Assembly (NCBI RefSeq): GCF_006349365.1
Contig: NZ_CP040899.1
Coordinates: forward strand, 3,224,001 to 3,288,000
DNA from: Georgenia wutianyii
GTDB lineage: Bacteria; Actinomycetota; Actinomycetes; Actinomycetales; Actinomycetaceae
Length of the DNA stretch: 64,000 nt
Direction: 5' to 3'
Positions 35,200 through 44,042 of the stretch are shown here, in pieces. The position numbers and the translations under genes were made by a program. The stretch's first letter is position 1. The number at the start of each line of letters is the position of its first letter. The notes below the pieces were generated by a model. It was not told the origin of the DNA, did no database searches, and saw only the letters and a program-made list of their open reading frames with translations.

Positions 35200-35781
35200 T
35201 CAGTCGCGTGGCGCGAGCCCGAGGTCGGCGACGCCGAGTGCGGCGAGGTAGCGCACCCCGGCCTCCTCGATGCGCTCCCGGGCACCGGTGTCCCGGTCGA
35301 CGACGACGGCCGCGCCGACGACCTCGGCCCCCGCCTCGCGCAGCGCCTCGATGGCGGTGAGGAGGCTGCCACCCGTCGTCGAGGTGTCCTCGACGGCGAC
35401 GACGCGGCGGCCGGCCACGTCCGGGCCCTCGACGCGCCGCTGCAAGCCGTGCGCCTTGGCCTCCTTGCGCACGACGAAGGCGTCGACCTCCAGGCCCCGG
35501 GAGGCGGCGGCGTGGAGGACCGCGGCGGCGACCGGGTCGGCGCCCATGGTGAGCCCGCCGACGGCGTCGACCTCGTCCGGGCCCAGGCCGTGCTCCTCGA
35601 GGAGGTCGAGCACGACGTGCCCGACGAGGGGCGCCGCCGCGTGGTGGAGGGTCACCCGCCGCATGTCGACGTAGTGGTCGGAGGTGCGCCCGCTCGCGAG
35701 CGTCACCTCGCCGTGGACGACGGCGAGGTCGCGGACGTACTGGGCGAGGCGGCTGCGCAGGGAGTCGTTCGGGGTGGTCAC
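35200..35781 (-). CDS. pyrE: Orotate phosphoribosyltransferase
   Basis: 193 aa, GTG start, probably leaderless (TAGCCT 6 nt upstream). It makes OMP from orotate and PRPP in pyrimidine synthesis. TLASGRTSDHYVDMRRVTL opens the core, GGLTMGADPVAAAVLHAAAS lies at the phosphate site, FVVRKEAKAHGLQRRVEGP is the flexible catalytic loop (Lys-x-Gly), and VVAVEDTSTTGGSLLTAIEA is the PRPP motif (Glu-Asp then Thr-Thr-Gly). It is divergent from the exonuclease gene by 44 bp. Confidence 0.96.
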   Translation of the reverse strand: MTTPNDSLRSRLAQYVRDLAVVHGEVTLASGRTSDHYVDMRRVTLHHAAAPLVGHVVLDLLEEHGLGPDEVDAVGGLTMGADPVAAAVLHAAASRGLEVDAFVVRKEAKAHGLQRRVEGPDVAGRRVVAVEDTSTTGGSLLTAIEALREAGAEVVGAAVVVDRDTGARERIEEAGVRYLAALGVADLGLAPRD

Positions 35782-35787
35782 GGCTGC

Positions 35788-35818
35788 AGGCTACCGGGCG
35801 CCCGGCTCCGGGTAGCCT
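35788..35818. promoter_or_regulatory. Symmetric bidirectional promoter of pyrE and exonuclease III
   Basis: TAGCCT occurs on both strands: minus at 35793-35788, 6 nt before the pyrE GTG, and plus at 35813-35818, 7 nt before the exonuclease ATG. The two boxes are the ends of an inverted repeat GGCTACC/GGTAGCC (35789-35795 with 35811-35817). Both transcripts should be leaderless, so the whole 44-bp gap is promoter. Confidence 0.7.
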
Positions 35819-35825
35819 CGCGTTC

Positions 35826-36608
35826 ATGCGCCTGGCCACCTGGAACGTCAACTCCGTCCGTGCCCGCGTCGACCGGGTGGTCGCCTTCCTCGAGCGCTCG
35901 GGCACCGACGTCCTGGCGATGCAGGAGACCAAGTGCCGTGACGACCAGTTCCCCCACCTCGCGTTCCACGCCGCGGGGTACGAGGTGGTCCACCACGGGC
36001 TGAGCCAGTGGAACGGGGTGGCGATCGCCTCCCGCCTGCCGCTGGAGGACGTCGAGGCGGGCTTCGACGGGATGCCGACGTGGGGTGAGCCGGCGGCGGC
36101 CGAGGCGCGGGCCATCGGGGCGACGGTCGGCGGCGTGCGGGTGTGGAGCCTGTACGTGCCCAACGGGCGGGCGCTGGACGACCCGCACTACAGGTACAAG
36201 CTCGACTGGCTCGCGGCGCTGCGCACGGCGGCGCTCGGCTGGCAGGCGGCCGACCCTGCCGGAGCAGTCGCGCTCGTCGGCGACTGGAACATCGCGCCGC
36301 TGGACGAGGACGTGTGGGACGTCGCGGCGTTCGCCGGCGCCACCCACGTCTCGCAACCGGAGCGTGAGGCGCTCGCGGCCCTGCGAGACGCCGGTCTCAC
36401 CGAGGTCACCCGGCGCTTCACGCCCGGCGCCTACACCTACTGGGACTACAAGCAGCTGCGCTTCCCCCGCAACGAGGGCATGCGCATCGACCTCGCCCTC
36501 ACCTCCCCGGCGCTGGCGGCCCGCGTCACCGGCGCCCACGTCGACCGTGACGAGCGCAAGGGCAAGGGCGCGAGCGACCACGCGCCCGTCGTCATCGACA
36601 TCGACTGA
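35826..36608 (+). CDS. xthA: Exodeoxyribonuclease III / AP endonuclease
   Basis: 260 aa. EEP-fold repair nuclease: MRLATWNVNSVRAR opens the protein (Asn for metal), VLAMQETKC has the catalytic Glu, SLYVPNGR the catalytic Tyr region, ALVGDWNIAPLDEDVWD the Asp-x-Asn pair, YTYWDYKQLRFPRNEGMRID matches the substrate-binding loop, and KGKGASDHAPVVIDID ends with the Asp-His pair. It cleaves abasic sites and trims 3' ends in base-excision repair. Leaderless start at ATG 35826. Confidence 0.95.
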   Translation: MRLATWNVNSVRARVDRVVAFLERSGTDVLAMQETKCRDDQFPHLAFHAAGYEVVHHGLSQWNGVAIASRLPLEDVEAGFDGMPTWGEPAAAEARAIGATVGGVRVWSLYVPNGRALDDPHYRYKLDWLAALRTAALGWQAADPAGAVALVGDWNIAPLDEDVWDVAAFAGATHVSQPEREALAALRDAGLTEVTRRFTPGAYTYWDYKQLRFPRNEGMRIDLALTSPALAARVTGAHVDRDERKGKGASDHAPVVIDID

Positions 36609-36618
36609 GGGCCGCGGC

Positions 36619-38127
36619 TCAGCCCTGGGCCCACGTCGGCTCGAGGGCGACGGGGCCGGCGTGCCCCTCCCAGCCGCGCCACCAGTCCTGCGCCCCCTCC
36701 GGCAGTCGCTCGACGGGGATCCGCGCGACGAGGTCGCGCAGCTCGAACTTCATGCCGGCGATGTGCGCGACGTGCTGGAGCCGCTGCTCGTCGCCCATGA
36801 GCTCGTCGGCGAAGAGCTGCTGCTCGGCCGTCCAGGTGCGGCGGCGCAGGAGGACGGCCTCGCGGGTGACGGCCCTCTCCTCGGCGGAGGCACCCAGGTG
36901 CGCCTCGGCGGCACGCAGGTAGCCGTAGTCGATGGCGATCGCGATGAGTCCGGGCTCGATCGTCAGGGTGTCGTGGACGTCGAACTCCGGCTCGACGACG
37001 ACGGCGCCGGCCTCCCTGGCCCGGCCGACCTCGTCCCGCTGGACCTCGTCGGTCATGATCTGGGTGGTCGTCCGCACGACGATGGAGAGCATGTCCTTGT
37101 GGTCGAAGGACTCCGCGCGCGTGACGCCGGGGGGCCCGGCGACGACGGCGTAGCAGCGCTCGACGCCGAGCGGGCCGAGGGCGATCTCGGCCGGCAGGGA
37201 CTCGCGCACGCCGCCGTCGACGTAGTTCTCCCGCCCGAGCCGCACCGGCGGGAAGACGGTGGGGATGGCGCACGAGGCGCGCACCGCCTGGACGATGTCG
37301 ACCGTCTCCTCGTCCGGGAGCGGCTGGTCGCTGCGGTCGACGAGCACGCCGTCCTCGGTGACGTAGCGCAGCTCCCCGCTCTCCAGGCCCACGACGGCCA
37401 CGCGCACCGTGACGCCGGAGGCCGCGACCGCCGAGGCGCGGAAGACCTCGGGGTCGAGGATGCGGTCGACGAGCGGGCCGGGGCGGTACATCGAGCGCTC
37501 CCGCCGGGCACCCTCGATGATCGCCTCGATGTCGGCGCTCGCCTGACCCACGGCGCGTACGAGCTCGATGGAGTCGAGCAGGCGTGCCGCCGCACGGCTC
37601 GCCTCGCCGGCGTCGTCGGGCTGCAGCCGGGTGGACGGCGCGGTGGCGGCCGCGGCGTCCGCGACGGCGGTGCCCGGCGCGGGCACCCGCTGCTCGACGG
37701 GGAGGTCGCCGTCGACCTCGCGGCGGGCGACGCGCTCGGCGGCGGTCGAGATGTCGTGGCGCAAGTCGGCGACCCGCTGGAACGAGCGCCCGAGGGCGCC
37801 CTGGCGTCGCCTGCGCCGCTCGAGGGCCTCCATCCACGTCGGTCCGCGCTCGCGCAGCCGGGTGAACCAGGGCTGCTCGGCGAACATCTCCGAGGACGTC
37901 ATCGTCTCGCGCAGCAGCCGCTCGAGCTGGCCGAGGGAGCGGCGCTGCCCGGCAGGGTCGGCGGACTGGGAGAGGACGGCGGCGAGGATCGCGCCCGCCG
38001 ACGTGCCGGTGATGACCGTCGGCGCGATGCCGACCTCGTCGTAGAGGTAGCGCAGCGCGCCGATCTGGAAGCTCGTCCGCGCCCCGCCCCCGCTGAGGAC
38101 GAGGCCGGTCACCGGTGCGTCGGCCAT
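36619..38127 (-). CDS. Patatin-like phospholipase
   Basis: 502 aa from ATG 38127, which lies 7 nt after TAGCCT (leaderless). GLVLSGGGARTSFQIGALRY carries the Gly-rich oxyanion loop, VITGTSAGAILAAVL the nucleophile Ser (Gly-Thr-Ser-Ala-Gly), and NYVDGGVRESLPAEIAL the catalytic Asp in Asp-Gly-Gly. The family acts on lipid acyl esters. The middle (residues about 60-200) is a charged insertion with many Arg and Ala, and the C-terminal 120 residues are an extra helical region of unknown role. No signal peptide, so probably cytosolic or membrane-associated. Confidence 0.88.
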   Translation of the reverse strand: MADAPVTGLVLSGGGARTSFQIGALRYLYDEVGIAPTVITGTSAGAILAAVLSQSADPAGQRRSLGQLERLLRETMTSSEMFAEQPWFTRLRERGPTWMEALERRRRRQGALGRSFQRVADLRHDISTAAERVARREVDGDLPVEQRVPAPGTAVADAAAATAPSTRLQPDDAGEASRAAARLLDSIELVRAVGQASADIEAIIEGARRERSMYRPGPLVDRILDPEVFRASAVAASGVTVRVAVVGLESGELRYVTEDGVLVDRSDQPLPDEETVDIVQAVRASCAIPTVFPPVRLGRENYVDGGVRESLPAEIALGPLGVERCYAVVAGPPGVTRAESFDHKDMLSIVVRTTTQIMTDEVQRDEVGRAREAGAVVVEPEFDVHDTLTIEPGLIAIAIDYGYLRAAEAHLGASAEERAVTREAVLLRRRTWTAEQQLFADELMGDEQRLQHVAHIAGMKFELRDLVARIPVERLPEGAQDWWRGWEGHAGPVALEPTWAQG

Positions 38128-38134
38128 GGGGACG

Positions 38135-38140
38135 AGGCTA
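38135..38140 (-). promoter_or_regulatory. -10 box of a leaderless patatin promoter
   Basis: TAGCCT on the minus strand, ending 7 nt before the patatin ATG at 38127. It is the same hexamer as in the pyrE, exonuclease and amidase promoters. Confidence 0.6.
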
Positions 38141-38153
38141 CCCACGCACGCGC

Positions 38154-38966
38154 TCAGCGCAGGTCGGACAGCGCGGCGTCCGACAGTCGGGGCCACAGGT
38201 CGGCCGCCCACGGCCCGAAGGGCTCGGCCCCGAGGTAGACCGCGGCGAGGTGGACCTGCGGGTCCACCCACAGGAAGCTGCCGGACTGGCCGAAGTGGCC
38301 GAAGGTGGCGGGGCTGTTGCGGGTGCCCGTCCAGTGCGGCGTCTTCCCGCCGCGGATCTCGAAGCCCAGGCCCCAGTCGTTGGGGTCCTGCCGGCCGAAC
38401 CCGGGCAGGACACCGGTGAGCCCGGGGAACTGGACGGTGGTGGCCTCGGCGAGCACGCCGGGCGGGAGCACCTGCGGGTCGAGCAGCTCGCGGGCGAAGG
38501 CGGCGAGGTCCTCGGCGTTGCCGCGCGCGCCGTGGGCGGGCGAGCCCTCGAGCACGACGCTGCTCAGCCCGAGCGGGACGAGCACGGTCTGCTCGAGCCA
38601 GTCGGCGAAGTCGGTGCCGGTGGCCTCGGCGACGTGCCGCGCGAGGATCTCGAAGCCGGCGTTGCTGTAGATCCGGCGTCGGCCCGGCGCGCTCAGCGGC
38701 TCCGGGGAGTCCATCCCCACGCCCGAGGCGTGGGCGAGGAGGTGGCGCACCGTCGAGCCCTCGGGGCCCGCGGGCTCGTCGAGGTCGACGAGGTGCCGGG
38801 AGACGGCGACGAGGGTCGCCGTCGCCGTGAGCAGCTTGGTCACCGAGGCCCACGGGAAGGACTGCGCGCGCGCCCCGCGCGCCAGGCGCGTCCCGTCCGC
38901 CTCGGTGACGACGACGGCGTGGGGGACGGTGGGCAGCGCGACCTGCTCGAAGGCACTCATGGGCAC
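38154..38966 (-). CDS. Serine hydrolase of the beta-lactamase (class C-like) family
   Basis: 270 aa from GTG 38966 (GGAGG about 10 nt upstream; ATG 38960 is an alternative two codons later). FPWASVTKLLTATATL has the Ser-x-x-Lys catalytic pair, RRRIYSNAGFEILARHV the Tyr-Ser-Asn motif, and FGHFGQSGSFLWVDP near the end stands in for the third (His/Lys-x-Gly) motif. VRHLLAHASGVG is the usual loop. No signal peptide, so it is probably a cytosolic esterase or peptidase rather than a beta-lactamase. Placed 26 bp upstream of patatin on the same strand; the two lipid or ester hydrolases may share a transcript. Confidence 0.87.
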   Translation of the reverse strand: MPMSAFEQVALPTVPHAVVVTEADGTRLARGARAQSFPWASVTKLLTATATLVAVSRHLVDLDEPAGPEGSTVRHLLAHASGVGMDSPEPLSAPGRRRIYSNAGFEILARHVAEATGTDFADWLEQTVLVPLGLSSVVLEGSPAHGARGNAEDLAAFARELLDPQVLPPGVLAEATTVQFPGLTGVLPGFGRQDPNDWGLGFEIRGGKTPHWTGTRNSPATFGHFGQSGSFLWVDPQVHLAAVYLGAEPFGPWAADLWPRLSDAALSDLR

Positions 38967-39072
38967 CAGGGTGCCACCTCCCCCGCCCCCTCCACCCGCG
39001 AGCGCCGGTCACCGGTGCACGATCCAGCGCTCGGCGGGAAGGGGGTCGGGCGGGGCGGGGGTGGGGCGGGGG

Positions 39073-41703
39073 TCAGGCGGGGGTGGTGGCGCTGGGGGCG
39101 ACGGGGGCGGGCTGGGCGAGGAGGACGAGGCCGCCCTCGTCGCGCCGGTCCACCGTCACGGTCGCGCCGTCGGTGACCTCGCCGCTGAGCATGAGCCGGG
39201 CGAGCTGGTCGCCGATCTCGCGCTGGACGAGGCGGCGCAGCGGACGGGCGCCGTACGCCGGGTCGTAGCCCTCGAAGGCGAGCCACTCGGCGGCCGCCGG
39301 TGTGACGTCCAGGACGATGCGCCGGTCGGCGAGCCGCGAGCGCAGCCGCCCGACCTGCAGCTCGACGATCGAGCTCAGCTCCTCGAGCGTGAGCGCGTCG
39401 AAGAGGACGATGTCGTCGAGCCGGTTGAGGAACTCCGGCTTGAACGAGGCGCGCACCGTCGCCATCACGGCCTCACGCTTCTCCTCCTCCGGCATCGCCT
39501 GGTCGACGAGGAACTGCGAGCCGAGGTTGGAGGTGAGGACGAGGATGACGTTGCGGAAGTCGACCGTGCGCCCCTGGCCGTCGGTGAGCCGGCCGTCGTC
39601 GAGCACCTGGAGGAGGATGTCGAACACTTCGGGGTGGGCCTTCTCGACCTCGTCGAGCAGGACGACGGAGTAGGGCCGGCGGCGCACCGCCTCGGTGAGC
39701 TGGCCACCCTCCTCGTAACCGACGTAGCCGGGAGGGGCGCCGACGAGCCGGGAGACCGAGTGCTTCTCGGAGTACTCGCTCATGTCGATGCGCACGATGG
39801 CGCGCTCGTCGTCGAAGAGGAAGTCCGCGAGCGCCTTCGCCAGCTCGGTCTTGCCCACGCCGGTGGGGCCGAGGAAGAGGAAGGAGCCGGTGGGCCGGTC
39901 GGGGTCGGACAGGCCGGCGCGCGAGCGCCGGACGGCGTCGGAGACCGCCTGGACGGCGCGCTGCTGGCCGATGAGCCGCTCCCCGAGGACGTCCTCCATG
40001 CGCAGGAGCTTGTCGGTCTCCCCCTCGAGCAGCCGCCCGACGGGGATGCCGGTCCACGACGCGACGACCTCGGCGACCTCGTCCGCGGAGACGCGGTCGG
40101 CGATCATCGGGGCCCCGGCGGACCCGGACCCGGCCGCCTCGGCGGCCTCAGCGTCGCGGATCTCCCGCTCGACGGCGGGGATCTCGCCGTACAGGAGACG
40201 CGAGGCGCTCTCGAGGTCGCCCTCGCGCTGGGCGCGGTCGGCCTCGATGCGCAGCGTGTCGAGCCGCGCCTTGAGGTCACCGACGCGGTTGTGGCTCGCC
40301 TTCTCGGCCTCCCACCGGGCGGTGAGGGCGGAGAGCTCCTCGGTGCGGTCGGCGAGCTCGGCACGCAGCCGCTCGAGACGGTCCTGGGCCGAGGGGTCGT
40401 CGGCGTCGGAGGACTCGACGAGGTAGGACTCCTCCATCTTCAGCCGCTCGACGGCGCGACGGAGCACGTCGATCTCCTCCGGGGAGGAGTCGAGCTCCAT
40501 CCGCAGCCGGGAGGCGGACTCGTCGATGAGGTCGATGGCCTTGTCCGGGAGCTGGCGGCCGCTGATGTACCGGTCGGAGAGCGTCGCGGCGGCGACGAGC
40601 GCGCCGTCGGAGATCGTCACCTGGTGGTGGGCCTCGTACTTCGGCGCGATGCCGCGCAGGATCGCGATGGTGTCCTCGACGGACGGCTCGCCGACGAACA
40701 CCTGCTGGAAGCGGCGCTCGAGGGCCGGGTCCTTCTCGATGTGCTCGCGGTACTCGTCGAGGGTGGTCGCGCCGACCATGCGCAGCTCGCCGCGGGCGAG
40801 CATGGGCTTGAGCATGTTGCCGGCGTCCATGGAGCCCTCGGAGGCCCCGGCACCGACGACGGTGTGGAGCTCGTCGATGAAGGTGACGACCTCGCCGTCG
40901 GAGTCCTTGATCTCCTGCAGGACGGCCTTGAGCCGCTCCTCGAACTCCCCACGGTACTTGGCACCGGCGACCATCGAGCCGAGGTCGAGGGAGATGAGGC
41001 GCTTGCCGCGCAGCGACTCCGGGACGTCGCCGTCGACGATGCGCTGGGCGAGCCCCTCGACGACGGCGGTCTTGCCGACGCCGGGCTCCCCGATGAGCAC
41101 GGGGTTGTTCTTCGTCCGGCGGGAGAGCACCTGGACGACGCGGCGGATCTCGGCGTCGCGGCCGATGACGGGGTCCAGGCGGCCCTCGCGGGCGGCCTCG
41201 GTGAGGTCCTGCCCGTACTTCTCCAGGGCGTTGTAGGTGCCCTCCGGGTCCTGGCTGGTGACCTTGCCGGAGCCGCGGACGGTGGGCAGCGCGGAGAGCA
41301 GCGCGTCGCGGTCGGCGCCGAGGTCGCGCAGGATCTGGCCCGCGGTGCTCTCGCTCTTGGAGATGGCGATGAGCAGGTGCTCGGTGGAGACGTACTCGTC
41401 GCCGAGCGCGGCGGCCTCCTCGCCGGCCTGGGTGATGACGGTCATCATCGCCCGGGACGTCGACGGCTGGGCGACGGAGGAGCCGCTGGCGCCGGGCAGG
41501 GCGGCGACCGCCGCCTGCGCGCGCTCGATCGCGGCGGCCCGGTTCGCGCCGACGGCGTCGAGCAGGGCAGGGGCCACCCCGCCGGGCTGCTCGAGCAGCG
41601 CGACGAGCACGTGGACGGGCTCGAGCTGCGGGTTTCCGGCGGTCGACGCCGCGCGGATGGCCGCGGCGATCGCCTCCTGCGACTTGGTCGTCAGCTTGTC
41701 CAT
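39073..41703 (-). CDS. clpB: ATP-dependent disaggregase ClpB
   Basis: 876 aa. Domains: Clp-N repeats (1-145), first AAA+ module with [20 protein letters not shown] and [20 protein letters not shown], a full ClpB coiled-coil middle domain (about 400-520), and a second AAA+ module with [20 protein letters not shown] and [16 protein letters not shown]. The long middle domain separates it from ClpA/ClpC; it has no ClpP-binding loop that I can see. It rescues aggregated proteins with DnaK. A HAIR operator for HspR and a sigma-H/R-like promoter lie 50-70 nt upstream, matching control with the dnaK operon 9 kb away. Confidence 0.97.
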   Translation of the reverse strand: MDKLTTKSQEAIAAAIRAASTAGNPQLEPVHVLVALLEQPGGVAPALLDAVGANRAAAIERAQAAVAALPGASGSSVAQPSTSRAMMTVITQAGEEAAALGDEYVSTEHLLIAISKSESTAGQILRDLGADRDALLSALPTVRGSGKVTSQDPEGTYNALEKYGQDLTEAAREGRLDPVIGRDAEIRRVVQVLSRRTKNNPVLIGEPGVGKTAVVEGLAQRIVDGDVPESLRGKRLISLDLGSMVAGAKYRGEFEERLKAVLQEIKDSDGEVVTFIDELHTVVGAGASEGSMDAGNMLKPMLARGELRMVGATTLDEYREHIEKDPALERRFQQVFVGEPSVEDTIAILRGIAPKYEAHHQVTISDGALVAAATLSDRYISGRQLPDKAIDLIDESASRLRMELDSSPEEIDVLRRAVERLKMEESYLVESSDADDPSAQDRLERLRAELADRTEELSALTARWEAEKASHNRVGDLKARLDTLRIEADRAQREGDLESASRLLYGEIPAVEREIRDAEAAEAAGSGSAGAPMIADRVSADEVAEVVASWTGIPVGRLLEGETDKLLRMEDVLGERLIGQQRAVQAVSDAVRRSRAGLSDPDRPTGSFLFLGPTGVGKTELAKALADFLFDDERAIVRIDMSEYSEKHSVSRLVGAPPGYVGYEEGGQLTEAVRRRPYSVVLLDEVEKAHPEVFDILLQVLDDGRLTDGQGRTVDFRNVILVLTSNLGSQFLVDQAMPEEEKREAVMATVRASFKPEFLNRLDDIVLFDALTLEELSSIVELQVGRLRSRLADRRIVLDVTPAAAEWLAFEGYDPAYGARPLRRLVQREIGDQLARLMLSGEVTDGATVTVDRRDEGGLVLLAQPAPVAPSATTPA

Positions 41704-41744
41704 TCAGAGCCTCCGGGTTCAGGTGTGGAACGTCTGCCGAGTGC

Positions 41745-41776
41745 AACACCGCAGAGTTGAGTCTATTCCACTCAAG
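41745..41776 (-). promoter_or_regulatory. HAIR operator and sigma-R/H-like promoter of clpB
   Basis: TTGAGT-N7-ACTCAA (41757-41775) matches the HspR-associated inverted repeat, missing only the outer C of one arm. On the minus strand GGAAT (41769-41765) and GTT (41747-41745), 17 nt apart, fit a sigma-H/R-type promoter, with its -35 element inside the HAIR spacer. HspR binding would therefore block the promoter directly. Confidence 0.85.
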
Positions 41777-41792
41777 TCAGCCCGGCAGGCCC

Positions 41793-43220
41793 TCAGCCGA
41801 CGGCCACCGGACCCGTCGGCCAGGGGTCGGCCTCCTCGAGGGCGGCGGCCAGACCGAGGAGCAGCTCCTCCTGCCCGAGCCGCGTCGCACCGAGCTGGAC
41901 GCCGAACGGCAGGACGCGCCCGTCGACCTCCTCGCGGTGCAGCGGCACGGTGATCGCCGGGGCCCCGATCATGTTCCAGGGGCTCGTCCACGGGGTGAAC
42001 GCCTTCTGCGCCTCGAAGTCGGCGGCGGGGTCGGCGTCGTCGCGCATCGTCCCGACGATCGGCGGCGGGGTGGCCAGCGCGGGGGTGAGGACGACGTCGA
42101 GCCCGGCCCACGCGGTGGCGGCCGAGCGCGCCAGGCCCTGGACCGCGGCGACGGCGCGCGCGTAGTCGACCCCGGAGTAGCGCCGGCCCCGCTCACGCAT
42201 CCAGCGGGTGAGGGGGACGAGGAGCTCCTCGGCCTCCGGCGGCAGCGGCACGGACAGCGCGCCGACCGCCCACAGCGGGTTGAAGGACTCCCAGTCCTCC
42301 GGGCTGAACGGCACCGCGGCCCCGGTGAGCTCGTGGCCCAGCCCTTCCAGCAGGCCGACGGCACGGTCGACGGCGGCGAGGGCGCCGGGGTGGACGGTCG
42401 CGTCGTGGACGTTGATCGGCTGGGTGAGCACCCCGACGCGCAGCCGCCGGGGAGGGCGGTCGCACGCGGCGAGGAAGGTCTCGCGCGGACCGGGCAGGAG
42501 GTAGTGGTCCCCGGGCCACGGCCGGGAGAGGACGTCGAGGAACGCGGCGGTGTCGCGCACGGTGCGGGTGAGCACGCCGTCGACGGTCAGTCCCGCGCCG
42601 TCGACGCCCAGCGGCCCCTTCGAGACCCGCCCGCGGGTCGCCTTGAGGCCGACGAGCCCGCACGCGGCCGCGGGTATGCGGATGGACCCGCCGCCGTCGC
42701 TGCCGTGGGCGGCGGGCACGATCCCGGCGGCGACGGCGGCGGCCGCCCCGCCGGAGGAGCCGCCCGCGCTGCGGCGCGGGTCCCAGGGCGTGCGGGCGGC
42801 AGGGGCGACGTCGGGCTCGGTGTACGCCGGCAGGCCGAGCTCGGGCGTCGTCGTCTTGCCGACCATGAGGGTGCCGGCCTCACGCAGGCGGATCGTCACG
42901 CCGTCGTCGGCGGGGGCGATGGTGCCGCGCAGCGCGGCGCTGCCGGCCTCGAAGGGCTGCCCGGCGACCATGGTGAGGTCCTTGACCGGCACGGGGACGC
43001 CGAGGAACGGCGGCAGCGCCCCGCCCTCGCGCAGCCGCCGACCGGCCAGGGCCGCCTGCTCGAGCGCGAGGTCGGGGGTGAGGTGGGCGAACGCGCCGAC
43101 GGCGGGGCCGAGCCGCTCGGCCCGCTCGAGCGTGTGCCGGGCGACCTCGTCGGGGCTGACGTCCCCGGCGCGGACGGCGGCGGCGAGGCCGAGGGCGTCG
43201 AGCTCGTGGATGTCGCTCAT
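41793..43220 (-). CDS. Amidase (amidase-signature family)
   Basis: 475 aa from ATG 43220, which lies 6 nt after TAGCCT (leaderless). The Ser-cisSer-Lys triad: Lys in GVPVPVKDLTMVAGQPFEAG (residue about 77), and the two Ser in DPRRSAGGSSGGAAAAVAAG (about 150-160), with HGSDGGGSIRIPAAACGLVG next, the standard signature. The C-terminal region (PWNMIGAPAITVPLH) is normal. Substrate unknown; it is not a GatA, since GatB and GatC are absent. Its 3' end is 36 nt from the clpB promoter region. Confidence 0.92.
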   Translation of the reverse strand: MSDIHELDALGLAAAVRAGDVSPDEVARHTLERAERLGPAVGAFAHLTPDLALEQAALAGRRLREGGALPPFLGVPVPVKDLTMVAGQPFEAGSAALRGTIAPADDGVTIRLREAGTLMVGKTTTPELGLPAYTEPDVAPAARTPWDPRRSAGGSSGGAAAAVAAGIVPAAHGSDGGGSIRIPAAACGLVGLKATRGRVSKGPLGVDGAGLTVDGVLTRTVRDTAAFLDVLSRPWPGDHYLLPGPRETFLAACDRPPRRLRVGVLTQPINVHDATVHPGALAAVDRAVGLLEGLGHELTGAAVPFSPEDWESFNPLWAVGALSVPLPPEAEELLVPLTRWMRERGRRYSGVDYARAVAAVQGLARSAATAWAGLDVVLTPALATPPPIVGTMRDDADPAADFEAQKAFTPWTSPWNMIGAPAITVPLHREEVDGRVLPFGVQLGATRLGQEELLLGLAAALEEADPWPTGPVAVG

Positions 43221-43229
43221 CACCCGAGG

Positions 43230-44042
43230 CTAGCGGTGGGCGTTGCGCCGGACCTGGCGCAGGTAGCGCCGCCGCTGGTCGGGATCGCCCCCGAGCCCGA
43301 TCCGGTCGCTGGCGAGCGCGTCGTCCAGGACGCCCCGGACCGCGAGGGGCAGCTCGCGGAACAGGTGGGCGGCCGGCCCGAGCCAGCGGGGCACGTAGAC
43401 CTCGGCCCGGCGGCGCTCCAGGGCGCGCACCGTCGTCACCGCGACCTCCTCGGCGGTGACGGGGCGGAAGCCGCGCTGGGAGCGGATCCCGGCACCCATG
43501 GGCGTGGCGGCGAGGTAGGGCAGGACGACGAGGACGTCGACCCCGGTGCCGCGCAGCTCGCGGCGCAGCGCCTCGGAGAAGGCGACGACCGCGGCCTTGG
43601 TGCCGGAGTAGACCGCCAGCCCGGCCATCGGCTTGGCGCCGGTCGCGCTCGCCACCTGGACGACGGCGCCGCGTCCGCGCCGGACCATCCGCGGCACCAC
43701 CGCGCGGGTGGCGTGGACGACGGCGCGGTAGTCGACGTCGAGGACGAGGTCGTCGACGTCCGGCTGCTGGTCGAGGAACGCCCCCGTCGGCATCACCCCG
43801 GCGTTGTTCACCCACACCGCGATCGGGCCGAGGCTCTCCTCGACGTCCGCGACGAGCGCCTCGACGGCGCGGCGGTCGGTGACGTCCAGGTGGCGCCCCA
43901 CGGCCCCGAGCTCGCGGGCCGTGGCCTCGGCGCCGTCGAGGTCGGCGAGGACGACGCGCAGGCCGCGGGCGAGCAGCTCGGCGGCGATGGCCCGCCCGAT
44001 GCCGCGAGCACCGCCGGTGACGACGGCGACGGGCCGGGTCAC
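43230..44042 (-). CDS. Short-chain dehydrogenase/reductase
   Basis: 270 aa from GTG 44042. PVAVVTGGARGIGRAIAAEL is the cofactor Gly motif, VWVNNAGVMPTG the Asn-Asn-Ala-Gly strand, QVASATGAKPMAGLAVYSGT then KAAVVAFSEALRRE the Ser, Tyr-x3-Lys site. The Asp at the end of the second strand (VLADLDG) favours NAD, although this is weak. The last 60 residues (VPRWLGPAAHLFRELP) form the C-terminal helical tail seen in SDRs of unknown substrate. Its start overlaps the stop of the acetoacetate-decarboxylase-like gene (GTGA), which suggests one pathway. Confidence 0.9.
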   Translation of the reverse strand: MTRPVAVVTGGARGIGRAIAAELLARGLRVVLADLDGAEATARELGAVGRHLDVTDRRAVEALVADVEESLGPIAVWVNNAGVMPTGAFLDQQPDVDDLVLDVDYRAVVHATRAVVPRMVRRGRGAVVQVASATGAKPMAGLAVYSGTKAAVVAFSEALRRELRGTGVDVLVVLPYLAATPMGAGIRSQRGFRPVTAEEVAVTTVRALERRRAEVYVPRWLGPAAHLFRELPLAVRGVLDDALASDRIGLGGDPDQRRRYLRQVRRNAHR

